Below, in pieces: positions 18,528 to 25,968 of a stretch of DNA of 64,000 nt. The position numbers and the translations under genes were made by a program. The notes below the pieces were generated by a model that saw only the letters and a list, made by a program, of their open reading frames with translations, did no database searches and had not been told where the DNA came from. This stretch comes from Acinetobacter sp. ANC 3832. Its GTDB lineage: Bacteria > Pseudomonadota > Gammaproteobacteria > Pseudomonadales > Moraxellaceae. Every line of letters starts with the position of its first letter. Position 1 is the stretch's first letter. The stretch is taken from assembly GCF_002135415.1 (NCBI RefSeq), contig NZ_NEGJ01000012.1, positions 37,897 to 101,896 on the forward strand, written 5' to 3'.

Positions 18528-18881
18528 TTATTTTGTCTTTTGCATATTCTTTTCAATGGTATCTAAAATTTCTTCATTTTGATCTGCCCATTCATACAGC
18601 ATAAATAAAGGTTCAACGACTTTTTTACCAATATCAGTTAAAGAATAGCTCACATGAGGTGGTATAACTTCGTACACTTTACGATTGATCAAACCATAAC
18701 TCTCAAGTTCCTTTAAGCTTTGTATCAACATTTTTTTTGATATACCCGGCATACAACGTTGTAGCTCGCCAGTTCTTAATGGGTTTTGTGAAAGTAAGTA
18801 TAAAATCATTGAATTCCACTTATGATCCAAAATTTTATGTATTCTGCGTCTAGGACAGTTTTCAAGAAGAATCAATAACAT
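18528..18881 (-). CDS. HxlR-family (DUF24) transcriptional regulator
   Basis: About 117-aa winged-helix regulator. The start region MLLILLENCPRRR contains the N-terminal Cys that serves as redox or electrophile sensor in HxlR proteins such as QorR, HypR and YodB. The HTH core follows (HKWNSMILYLL, LRTGELQRCMPGISKKML, LKELESYGLI). A GTG at 18908 would add nine residues, but the ATG at 18881 fits the family. It is divergent from a zinc-type oxidoreductase gene, the arrangement of the QorR-Qor2 pair, so the likely target is that gene and itself. Confidence 0.85.
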   Translation of the reverse strand: MLLILLENCPRRRIHKILDHKWNSMILYLLSQNPLRTGELQRCMPGISKKMLIQSLKELESYGLINRKVYEVIPPHVSYSLTDIGKKVVEPLFMLYEWADQNEEILDTIEKNMQKTK

Positions 18882-18903
18882 ATATAATAAAAATCCACTA
18901 ATG

Positions 18904-18945
18904 GTCACTTTTTAGTGACTACTATACAAAAAGGTAACTAGTTGC
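18904..18945. promoter_or_regulatory. Putative HxlR operator region
   Basis: Two dyads lie between the divergent genes: GTCACT-TTTT-AGTGAC (18904-18919) and the near-palindrome GTAACTAGTTGC (18934-18945, two mismatches). HxlR proteins bind dyads of this size. Assignment is by position only. Confidence 0.45.
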
Positions 18946-18999
18946 TAATTTTAGCATTCTAATAAAAAATAGCCTATCTTTTTTTAAAACTGTATTTTA

Positions 19000-20004
19000 A
19001 TGAACACTGAAAAAATGAAAGCCCTCGTATTAAAAGACTACGCAACAGGCATACTCACGTTAGAAACTGTTGATATCCCTAAAATCATTCAAGGTCATGT
19101 TTTAGTCAAAATCGCTACAAGTGGTACGAATCCGATCGACTATAAAATCCGTACAGGTCAAGCACCTTATGCGATGCCTGAGCTTCCTGCAATTATTGGA
19201 ACAGATATGGCAGGAACCATCGTTGCTGTTGCAAATGACGTTGAAAACTTTGCAGTGGGTGATGACGTTTATGGTTTGGTGGGTGGTGTACGCGGTTTAG
19301 CAGGGACATTAGCTGAATATGTATTGGCTGATGTTCGTTTAATTGCACTCAAACCTAAAAATTTAAGCATGAGAGAAGCGGCAGCAATCCCTTTAACATT
19401 CTTAACCGCTTGGGAAGGTCTCATTGATAGAGCAAATTTAAAACCAGAACATACTGTCCTCGTACAAGGTGGTGCAGGCGGTGTTGGGCACATGGCCGTA
19501 CAAATTGCTGTAGCACATGGTGCTAAAGTGGTCGCTATTGCTTCTCAAGCTAAAAAAGACATTATTGAAAGCTATGGCGCAGCTTTCTCTGACTATAAAA
19601 CACAAAGCATTGATGAATGTGTTTCTGAATTTACAGATGGAAAAGGCTTTGATGTGATTTATAACACCAATGGTGGAACACAATTAGAGCAAGTACTTGA
19701 AGCCACTGTCCCTTATGGTCATATTGTCAGTAGCAATGCTTTCACTGAAATTAACTTAGCGCCGAGCTCTCTACGCAATGTCACAATTTCAGGTGTATTC
19801 GTTTTATGGCCAATGCTTGAAAATGATCGCAGACAACATCATGGTGATATTTTAAAAATTGCAACTCAGCTTGCAGAAAGTAATCAACTTAAACCCCTCA
19901 TTGATCCTAAAGAATTTAGTATTCACCAAGTGGTTGAAGCACATAATTATTTGGCTGATGGTAAAGCTTTAGGTAAAGTCGTCATTGACATCACTAATAT
20001 ATAA
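19000..20004 (+). CDS. MDR-superfamily NAD(P)H oxidoreductase (quinone reductase-like)
   Basis: 334-aa medium-chain dehydrogenase/reductase. It shows SGTNPIDYKIRTG, PAIIGTDMAGTIVAVANDV, the cofactor motif VQGGAGGVGHMAVQIA near residue 153 and a GKALGKVVIDI end. The structural-zinc Cys cluster of alcohol dehydrogenases is absent, so quinone reductase or enal/quinone detoxification is more likely than alcohol oxidation. A second in-frame ATG lies five codons in. The divergent HxlR gene suggests induction by electrophiles or quinones. Together the pair splits pepP from ubiH. A bidirectional terminator separates it from pepP. Confidence 0.85.
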   Translation: MNTEKMKALVLKDYATGILTLETVDIPKIIQGHVLVKIATSGTNPIDYKIRTGQAPYAMPELPAIIGTDMAGTIVAVANDVENFAVGDDVYGLVGGVRGLAGTLAEYVLADVRLIALKPKNLSMREAAAIPLTFLTAWEGLIDRANLKPEHTVLVQGGAGGVGHMAVQIAVAHGAKVVAIASQAKKDIIESYGAAFSDYKTQSIDECVSEFTDGKGFDVIYNTNGGTQLEQVLEATVPYGHIVSSNAFTEINLAPSSLRNVTISGVFVLWPMLENDRRQHHGDILKIATQLAESNQLKPLIDPKEFSIHQVVEAHNYLADGKALGKVVIDITNI

Positions 20005-20040
20005 AAAGCCAAATCATTTTTCATTTAGTATCTAAATTAG

Positions 20041-20066
20041 AAAAGCCGATTCTCTAATCGGCTTTT
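20041..20066. terminator. Bidirectional terminator between the oxidoreductase gene and pepP
   Basis: AAAAGCCGAT pairs with ATCGGCTTTT over a 6-nt loop, with T-runs on both sides, between convergent genes. Confidence 0.88.
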
Positions 20067-20081
20067 TATCTCATCTAATGA

Positions 20082-21401
20082 TTATGACTGCGCCATCAAC
20101 GCTTCAATATCAGCAACTGACTTAACCACATTTTTCGTTAATACCAATGGACCATTGGCTGTTGCAACCACATCATCTTCAATACGAATACCAATACCGC
20201 GCCATTTAGCATCTACAGTTTCATCATCAGGTGCAATATATAAACCAGGTTCTACGGTTACGACCATCCCCTCTTTATAGGCACGCCAATCACCTTCAGC
20301 TTTATAAGAACCAACATCATGTACATCCATACCGAGCCAATGCCCAGTACCATGCATATAAAATTGCTGATAAGCCTCAGTCTCGATGATCTGTTCAATA
20401 TCACCCTTCATCAAACCTAAATCTAATAAGCCTTGCACCATAATTCGAACGGCAATGTGATGCGGTTCTTTATAAGAATTTCCGACACGAACAGCATCGA
20501 TCGCTGCAAGTTGCGCATTCAAAATCACTTCATACAATGCTTTTTGTTCAGGGCTGAATTTACCGTTAACTGGGAAAGTACGAGTAATATCAGATGCATA
20601 GTATTCATACTCACATGCAGCATCAATCAGAACCAAATCACCATCTTTCAATGGTTTGTTATTTTCTACATAATGCAGAATACAGCCATTTTCACCACCA
20701 CCCACAATACTGTTATAAGATGGCAAACAACCATTTTGACCGAAAATGTAATTGAGCTCTGCTTCTAACGCATACTCCATCATTCCCGGGCGAACTTTTT
20801 GCATGGCACGTGTATGAGCTTCTGCACTAATGTTCGAAGCAATTTGCATCAACTCAATTTCTTGAGCTGATTTATGCAAACGCATTTCATCTAAAATTTG
20901 ATCCAATTGAACTATTTGGGATGGCGCACCATTTCCACGACGTTGTTGTTCATCGACTTGTTTAATCCAAGCACAAACACGTGCATCAAAATCCGCACGT
21001 TGCCCAATGCGGTAATATAGTTTTTCTTTATTGGCTAATTTCTCAATGATTTCCTCATCAAGCAAATCAATTGCATACGCTTCATCTGCATCATAATCTT
21101 CAACAGCACCATCTACCCCTGCACGATAACCATTCCAGATTTCCATCTCGCGGTCACGTTCACGGCAAAAGAGACTATAGCTATATTCTTCACCAACATC
21201 ACCTGTCTCAAACACAGCAACGGCTTCAGGTTCAGCAAAACCTGTGAGCCAGAAAAAACTACTGTCGGTACGAAATTTATAATCTGCATCTCGGTTACGC
21301 ATTGCAACAGGACTTGTTGCAATAATTGCGATACTGTTTGGACCCATTTGTTCAATCAGGCGGTCTCGACGTTCCCGAAAATTGGCTTGAGTAAGTTTCA
21401 T
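20082..21401 (-). CDS. pepP: PepP, Xaa-Pro aminopeptidase P
   Basis: 439-aa cytosolic metallopeptidase releasing N-terminal residues before proline. The N-terminal domain (RERRDRLIEQMGPNSIAII, DYKFRTDSSFFWLTGF) precedes the pita-bread fold. Metal ligands are visible: Asp in VLIDAACEY and SDITRTFPV, His in HGTGHWLGMDVHDVG, Glu in VTVEPGLYI and in IRIEDDVV. Length matches E. coli PepP (441 aa). GGAAAGA precedes the ATG. It follows the ygfB-family gene on the same strand, as in the E. coli ygfB-pepP-ubiH-ubiI operon. Confidence 0.96.
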   Translation of the reverse strand: MKLTQANFRERRDRLIEQMGPNSIAIIATSPVAMRNRDADYKFRTDSSFFWLTGFAEPEAVAVFETGDVGEEYSYSLFCRERDREMEIWNGYRAGVDGAVEDYDADEAYAIDLLDEEIIEKLANKEKLYYRIGQRADFDARVCAWIKQVDEQQRRGNGAPSQIVQLDQILDEMRLHKSAQEIELMQIASNISAEAHTRAMQKVRPGMMEYALEAELNYIFGQNGCLPSYNSIVGGGENGCILHYVENNKPLKDGDLVLIDAACEYEYYASDITRTFPVNGKFSPEQKALYEVILNAQLAAIDAVRVGNSYKEPHHIAVRIMVQGLLDLGLMKGDIEQIIETEAYQQFYMHGTGHWLGMDVHDVGSYKAEGDWRAYKEGMVVTVEPGLYIAPDDETVDAKWRGIGIRIEDDVVATANGPLVLTKNVVKSVADIEALMAQS

Positions 21402-21618
21402 TCTTTCCAGCTATTATTTCAGTGGTGGATTTAGCTTTTTATATGAATATCTCTTTATTCTTTCAATGGACTTTTTTGCAACAAGCTTTTTATTTCTTCT
21501 GAGAAAAAATAAAAAAAGATAAATACTTATATGCAATATATCTATTTCATCCAACAAAGGTGAACATATAAAAAGCGAAATATTATTGATTTTATATTAA
21601 CGCAAAATCATCAATAGA

Positions 21619-21652
21619 AAAGCGATTCAACCCAATTGAATCAAATCGCTTC
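21619..21652 (-). terminator. Probable terminator of the UPF0149 gene
   Basis: An imperfect hairpin with AAGCGATT...AATCGCTT-type arms lies just beyond the stop codon at 21661. On the minus strand it is followed by TTTTCT. Confidence 0.5.
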
Positions 21653-21660
21653 TCTCATTA

Positions 21661-22293
21661 TTAGCTTGGACGGTCAGGTGTATACATTTCGACAAGGCTT
21701 GGCTCATCCGATGTATCTTTCACTTGTTTCTCTTTACTTTGGAAATGTTTCAATAAAGAACTATCTGCTACAGAAATTTTCGCACGTCCTGTAGACAATG
21801 ACACAGGAATTAAGCGTACAAATTCGTAAAGTTCCTGATAGCTTTCTTCACCTTCTTCGTCATCATCAGATTCGTCAAACTCTACCGCAGCCACATCTTG
21901 TAAGCTTTCAATAAGTTCTTGTTCATCTGCACGAATATGACCCGAAGCCAATCCAAAACCTAAAACAACGCCTGCACACCAATCTGCCAAGGCTTGCACA
22001 CGTTCAGAAAGTACGTGTTCATCATCTGGAAGCATCGGTAAATAGTCTAATTCATCTTCAGATAAGGCATGTGATACATCATTTGCTTCTTCTTCAAGCA
22101 AAGCCAATGCTTCATCGCTTACTTTTGGAACAGTGAGTGTTGATAAAATTTGTAACCATTCATCACGTGTAGGCGCTGTGGTAACACAAACTATACCTGT
22201 CAATATGCCATGTAACTCACTCGGGCTTGAAATTTCTTCAATTCCATCAAAATTATGGTTCCAATCTGACCAACCTGAAATATCGTCTTGCAT
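21661..22293 (-). CDS. UPF0149 (YgfB/YecA-like) family protein
   Basis: About 210-aa acidic protein of the UPF0149 family. Characteristic blocks are SSPSELHGILTGIVCV near the start, LADWCAGVVLGFGLASG near residue 110 and YQELYEFVRLIPVSL. A Glu/Asp-rich stretch (ESDDDEEGEE) separates the last two. E. coli YgfB is 192 aa and has been linked to beta-lactamase and amidase control in Pseudomonas; the role here is not established. The ATG at 22293 is preferred over the TTG at 22305. It is the upstream neighbour of pepP and divergent from the zapA pair. Confidence 0.88.
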   Translation of the reverse strand: MQDDISGWSDWNHNFDGIEEISSPSELHGILTGIVCVTTAPTRDEWLQILSTLTVPKVSDEALALLEEEANDVSHALSEDELDYLPMLPDDEHVLSERVQALADWCAGVVLGFGLASGHIRADEQELIESLQDVAAVEFDESDDDEEGEESYQELYEFVRLIPVSLSTGRAKISVADSSLLKHFQSKEKQVKDTSDEPSLVEMYTPDRPS

Positions 22294-22358
22294 TCGCTTA
22301 TCCAATCTCTATACTTCAGTATATATTACCTTTGATTGCAGATCTGTGCGACCTCGTT

Positions 22359-22910
22359 ATGTTAGAACAATTACAGCGTCTACAGACGCACATGGGCGCT
22401 TTAAAAACACGCCTTGAACATGTAGAGAATGAAAACAAGTCATTGCTGAAAGAAAAAGATAGCAGTGAGGAGCAATCTCATACTCAAATTATGCATAAAA
22501 ACGGCATAATCACCCAAAAACAAGATGAAATCGAAAAGCTGACGGAACAACTTTCATTACTGCAAACTCAGTTTCAAGGTTTAAATACAGATGCAACATC
22601 ACTTGCTGAGCGCTATGGTCGTTTAGAAAAAAGTTGTACTGATTTAAAAACTCGCTTTCAGGAAATCTTAGCTGAACGTAATGAGTTACGTTTGGTGAAA
22701 GAAAAGATGCAGAATGAACAACGCCATGCTCAACAGGAAATCCAAGATTTACAAAAAGAACGTGAACGTTTAATTCAAAAGAATGATCATGCAAAAGCTA
22801 AAGTTGAAGCCATTATTCAACGCCTGTCTATTTTGGGGACTGAACAAGATCAGCATGCGCAAGAAATTCAGCAACTTGCTCATCCTACTGAAACCAATGA
22901 GGAGGCATAA
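22359..22910 (+). CDS. Coiled-coil protein of the TIGR02449 type, ZapA partner gene
   Basis: 183 aa, heptad-rich along nearly its whole length (LEQLQRLQTHMGALKTRLEH, then repeated EKLTEQLSLLQTQF and KSCTDLKTRFQEI). The C-terminal LIQKNDHAKAKVEAIIQRLS matches the small coiled-coil family found before zapA in Pseudomonas, whose members have about 70 residues. The reading frame extends upstream to 22227, but the ATG at 22359 lies after the divergent ygfB-family start and matches the family N-terminus. A role with ZapA in FtsZ-ring assembly, like that of ZapB, is plausible from context but not shown. Its stop is 2 bp before zapA. Confidence 0.75.
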   Translation: MLEQLQRLQTHMGALKTRLEHVENENKSLLKEKDSSEEQSHTQIMHKNGIITQKQDEIEKLTEQLSLLQTQFQGLNTDATSLAERYGRLEKSCTDLKTRFQEILAERNELRLVKEKMQNEQRHAQQEIQDLQKERERLIQKNDHAKAKVEAIIQRLSILGTEQDQHAQEIQQLAHPTETNEEA

Positions 22911-22912
22911 CC

Positions 22913-23197
22913 ATGGCTGAAGTCGTGACCGTTGAATTGCGTTTGATTGAACAAATTTTCCGTCTTTCTACTACTGTTGAGCAAAGAGCAGATTTAGAGC
23001 GTGCTGGGCAGCTTTTAAATGATAAATTCCAAGAGTTTCGTCGTAAAGCACCAAATATGGAACATAATAAGTTAATGATTATGGTTGCATTGGAACTGAT
23101 GCAAGAAGTTTTGACCATGAACAAATCGTTACAGGAATATTCACATTGCGAACGATTATTAAGCGCCATGTTGGAAGATGTTGAAAAAGCGGTATAA
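22913..23197 (+). CDS. zapA: ZapA, FtsZ-ring associated cell division protein
   Basis: 94-aa ZapA-like protein. The N-terminal beta-rich head (VVTVELRLIEQIFRLST) is followed by the dimerising helix (HNKLMIMVALELMQEVLTM). ZapA binds and bundles FtsZ filaments. GAGGAGG precedes the ATG. Its position, with UPF0149 on the other side and 6S RNA directly downstream, repeats the conserved ygfB-zapA-ssrS neighbourhood of gammaproteobacteria. Confidence 0.93.
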   Translation: MAEVVTVELRLIEQIFRLSTTVEQRADLERAGQLLNDKFQEFRRKAPNMEHNKLMIMVALELMQEVLTMNKSLQEYSHCERLLSAMLEDVEKAV

Positions 23198-23208
23198 ACC
23201 GCTTTTTC
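23183..23208 (+). terminator. Intrinsic terminator of zapA overlapping its stop codon
   Basis: GAAAAAGCGGT and ACCGCTTTTTC form an 11-bp stem with an ATAA loop followed by a T-rich tract. The stop codon TAA lies in the loop. Confidence 0.85.
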
Positions 23209-23265
23209 TTTGTGCAAACAATAGTGATTTAAAGCTGATTTTTGCACAACTATAACATGGAATAT

Positions 23266-23293
23266 TTGCCTATGGCTCTAAAATGGGTATACT
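23266..23293 (+). promoter_or_regulatory. Promoter of 6S RNA
   Basis: TTGCCT (23266-23271), a 16-bp spacer and TATACT (23288-23293) end just before the 6S RNA 5' end. Confidence 0.65.
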
Positions 23294-23297
23294 GAGT

Positions 23298-23478
23298 ACA
23301 TCTCTGAGATGTTCGCCAGCGAGTCTATTCCCCTGCCGATACTTAAACTTACGGATGTGTTCTGTATGCTTTGAGTGTATGCCCACCCCGAGTGGGAAAC
23401 CTATTAAGTGTACGTCTCGTCCACCTTGAACTCATCGGGTTCAGGGTAACGACCATGCAGCGGCATCTTCGGAGTGTT
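23298..23478 (+). ncRNA. ssrS: 6S RNA
   Basis: About 180-nt regulatory RNA that mimics an open promoter and binds sigma-70 RNA polymerase in stationary phase. The 5' part (TCTCTGAGATGTTCGC, then TCCCCTGCCGATACTTAA) and the 3' part (CCTTGAAC, GGGTTCAGGGT, CAGCGGCATCTTCGGAG) match the conserved blocks of E. coli 6S RNA. The two ends pair (CTCTGAGATG with CATCTTCGGAG, extended by ACA/TGT). Position after zapA is conserved. Ends are estimated to within about five bases. The fthC (ygfA) gene usually found downstream is absent. Confidence 0.93.
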
Positions 23479-23801
23479 TTATTTAATATAAAAATAATAA
23501 TTTAACATCACACATCAAGCCAATAAATTTACGTTAATTTTACTCAAAATCTAAATTTAGGCACACGATAGGCGTTAAAAGTTTTGCTTTATCTCAATTA
23601 CCAGCTATGTTTGTTCATAAAATCAGAAACCACTTAATTTATTCAATTTTAACCACACTAATTTTATATTGATTAGATTTGTAATTATTAAAAATATCTT
23701 CTAAGCTTTTTCATGAATTTTTTATTTCGCATTGAAAAAGAAAAAATGTTAACAGTTATTTAAAACTCCTATTCATGGGCTTTACGATTTTTAATATATA
23801 A
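23479..23801. other. AT-rich intergenic stretch
   Basis: About 320 bp between 6S RNA and the prpC terminator. I see no ORF with coding character, no RNA-like structure and no repeat. Confidence 0.6.
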
Positions 23802-23828
23802 AAAAATGAGAGCCGAGCTCTCATTTTT
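23802..23828 (-). terminator. Intrinsic terminator of prpC
   Basis: AAAAATGAGAGC and GCTCTCATTTTT form a perfect 12-bp stem with a CGA loop, with T/A tracts on both sides, 29 bp after the prpC stop. Confidence 0.88.
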
Positions 23829-23857
23829 AAACCATTTTACTTAAGAATACTTAGTAA

Positions 23858-24997
23858 TTAAGCAGCCATCGAACGCGCTTCAATCGGTACGACTTTACGC
23901 AACTCAGGTCCCGTATAATCCGCACTCGGGCGAATAATACGATTGTCTGCACGTTGTTCCATCACATGTGCTGCCCAACCTGTCACACGACTCATCACAA
24001 AGATCGGTGTAAACAGTTTGGTTGCAATATCCATGAAGTGATACGCCGATGCATGGAAGAAGTCTGCATTACAGAATAGTTTCTTCTCACGCCACATCAC
24101 TTCTTCACAGCGTACTGATACTGGGTAAAGTACTGTATCACCCACATCTTTGGCTAATTTCTCAGACCAAATTTTAATGATACCATTACGCGGGTCATTG
24201 TCTTTGTAGATTGCATGCCCAAAGCCCATGATCTTTTCTTTACGTTCAAGCTTGCCCAGCATTTCACGTTCTGCTTCTTCTGGTGAAGTCCAATTTTCAA
24301 TCATTTCCATCGCAGCTTCATTGGCACCACCATGTAATGGACCACGAAGTGAACCAATTGCACCTGTAATACATGAATGCATATCTGACAGTGTTGATGC
24401 ACAGACACGTGCTGTGAATGTTGATGCATTGAATTCATGCTCTGCATAGAGAATCAATGAAACGTTCATCACTTGTTCATGTAATTCGTTTGGTTTTTCA
24501 CCACGAAGTAGATGTAAGAATTGTGCACCGATTGAATCATCATCGGTATTCTCTTCAATACGTACACCATCATGGCTGAAACGGTACCAGTAGCAAATGA
24601 TCGCAGGCAATGTTGCGAGGATGCGATCTGCTACATCTTGCTGTTGTGCAAATGTTTGTTCTGTTTCTAGGTTACCTAGCATTGAAACCCCTGTACGCAT
24701 CACATCCATTGGATGTGAATCTGCAGGAATGCGTTCAAGTACTTCTTTGAGTGCTTGTGGCAATTGACGTAATGATTTGAGTTTTGCTTTATAAGTGGCT
24801 AACTGCTCTGTTGTTGGCAGTTCACCAAAGAAGATCAAGTAAGCCACTTCTTCGAATTGGCAGTTTTCTGCCAGATCTTGTACATCATAACCACGGTAGG
24901 TTAAGCCTGCGCCACTTTTTCCAACAGTCGAGAGTGCAGTTTTTCCTGCAACTTGTCCACGCAATCCTGCGCCTGTGAGTACTTTTCCTTCAGCCAT
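23858..24997 (-). CDS. prpC: PrpC, 2-methylcitrate synthase
   Basis: 379-aa citrate-synthase-fold enzyme that condenses propionyl-CoA with oxaloacetate in the methylcitrate cycle. Catalytic elements are visible: His in GPLHGGANEAAM, His in MGFGHAIYK and Asp in ASAYHFMDIATK. The short N-terminus (AGLRGQVAGKTALSTVG) and the position 3 bp after prpB mark it as methylcitrate rather than TCA citrate synthase (gltA is about 425-430 aa). acnD and prpF, which usually follow prpC in relatives, are absent; a terminator and 6S RNA lie downstream instead. Confidence 0.93.
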   Translation of the reverse strand: MAEGKVLTGAGLRGQVAGKTALSTVGKSGAGLTYRGYDVQDLAENCQFEEVAYLIFFGELPTTEQLATYKAKLKSLRQLPQALKEVLERIPADSHPMDVMRTGVSMLGNLETEQTFAQQQDVADRILATLPAIICYWYRFSHDGVRIEENTDDDSIGAQFLHLLRGEKPNELHEQVMNVSLILYAEHEFNASTFTARVCASTLSDMHSCITGAIGSLRGPLHGGANEAAMEMIENWTSPEEAEREMLGKLERKEKIMGFGHAIYKDNDPRNGIIKIWSEKLAKDVGDTVLYPVSVRCEEVMWREKKLFCNADFFHASAYHFMDIATKLFTPIFVMSRVTGWAAHVMEQRADNRIIRPSADYTGPELRKVVPIEARSMAA

Positions 24998-25000
24998 TTT

Positions 25001-25885
25001 TTATTTCTCTTGAGTGAATAGTTTGTCTAAGGTGTTTTCAAATGTATGGTAATCCAGAAATTCGTAGAGTTCTTTGCGTTGTTGCATCTTGTCGAGAACA
25101 TTTACTTGTGTGCCGTCTTTACGAATCGCTTGGAAGACTTCAAGTGCTGCTTTTTGCATTGCTCGGGTTGCAGACAATGGATAAAGCACCATTGAAATCC
25201 CCTGCTCACCCAATTCTTCTGTGGTGTAGTACGGGGTATCACCAAATTCGGTAATATTCGCCAAAACGGGTACACCAACTGCATCGCAAACGGTTTTGTA
25301 CATGGTGATGTCGGTCATTGCTTCGGCAAAGATGGCGTCTGCACCCGCTTCTACACAGGCACAGGCACGGTCAATCACCGCTTGTAGACCTTCTTTTTGT
25401 AGGGCATCGGTACGTGCCATCACCACAAAGTTTGAATCTGTTTTCGCATCAACCGCTGCTTTGATGCGATCGACCATTTCTTGTTGAGTGACGATTTCTT
25501 TGTTTGGACGATGTCCACAACGTTTTTGTGCCACTTGGTCTTCAATGTGAACAGCCGCTGCGCCTGCCGCAATCATTTGTTTCACAGTACGGGCAATATT
25601 GAATGCACCACCCCAACCTGTATCAATATCAACAAGTAATGGAGTATCGACTCGTTCGGTAATACGGCGGACGTCTTCTAATACGTTATCAAGACTGGTC
25701 ATCCCTAAATCAGGTAAGCCATAAGAATAGTTCGCAACCCCTGCACCCGAAACGTAAATCGCCTTGTAGCCGACTTGTTTCGCCATCATTGCTGCATAAG
25801 CATTGACTGTACCTATGATCTGTAATGGTTTTTCCACTTCTAGCGCTTGTCTAAATCTTAAACCTGCAGACGTTTGTTCTGTCAT
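25001..25885 (-). CDS. prpB: PrpB, 2-methylisocitrate lyase
   Basis: 294-aa lyase that splits 2-methylisocitrate into pyruvate and succinate. The family hallmarks are [34 protein letters not shown] and the catalytic KRCGH motif near residue 121. Length is standard. prpC starts 3 bp downstream, so the pair is co-transcribed. No GntR or PrpR regulator gene is adjacent. An inverted repeat in the short upstream gap could be a control site. Confidence 0.95.
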   Translation of the reverse strand: MTEQTSAGLRFRQALEVEKPLQIIGTVNAYAAMMAKQVGYKAIYVSGAGVANYSYGLPDLGMTSLDNVLEDVRRITERVDTPLLVDIDTGWGGAFNIARTVKQMIAAGAAAVHIEDQVAQKRCGHRPNKEIVTQQEMVDRIKAAVDAKTDSNFVVMARTDALQKEGLQAVIDRACACVEAGADAIFAEAMTDITMYKTVCDAVGVPVLANITEFGDTPYYTTEELGEQGISMVLYPLSATRAMQKAALEVFQAIRKDGTQVNVLDKMQQRKELYEFLDYHTFENTLDKLFTQEK

Positions 25886-25913
25886 ATTCCCTTCCTTAGC
25901 ACTTCGTTATCCA

Positions 25914-25936
25914 TTGAAGTTGATATATCTCTTCAA
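25914..25936. promoter_or_regulatory. Inverted repeat upstream of prpB
   Basis: TTGAAG and CTTCAA flank 11 bp in the 83-bp gap between the ligase gene and prpB. It is a candidate operator for the prp genes; the binding protein is unknown. Confidence 0.35.
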
Positions 25937-25968
25937 TATTTTCACACACGATTTAGTATGAAATTTGA

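Noticed and set aside
22227..22358. Upstream extension of the coiled-coil gene
   Set aside because: It would overlap the start of the divergent UPF0149 gene and adds 44 residues unlike the family; the ATG at 22359 fits better.
23858..24997. TCA-cycle citrate synthase gltA
   Set aside because: The protein is about 50 residues shorter than GltA, lacks its N-terminal domain and is 3 bp from prpB.
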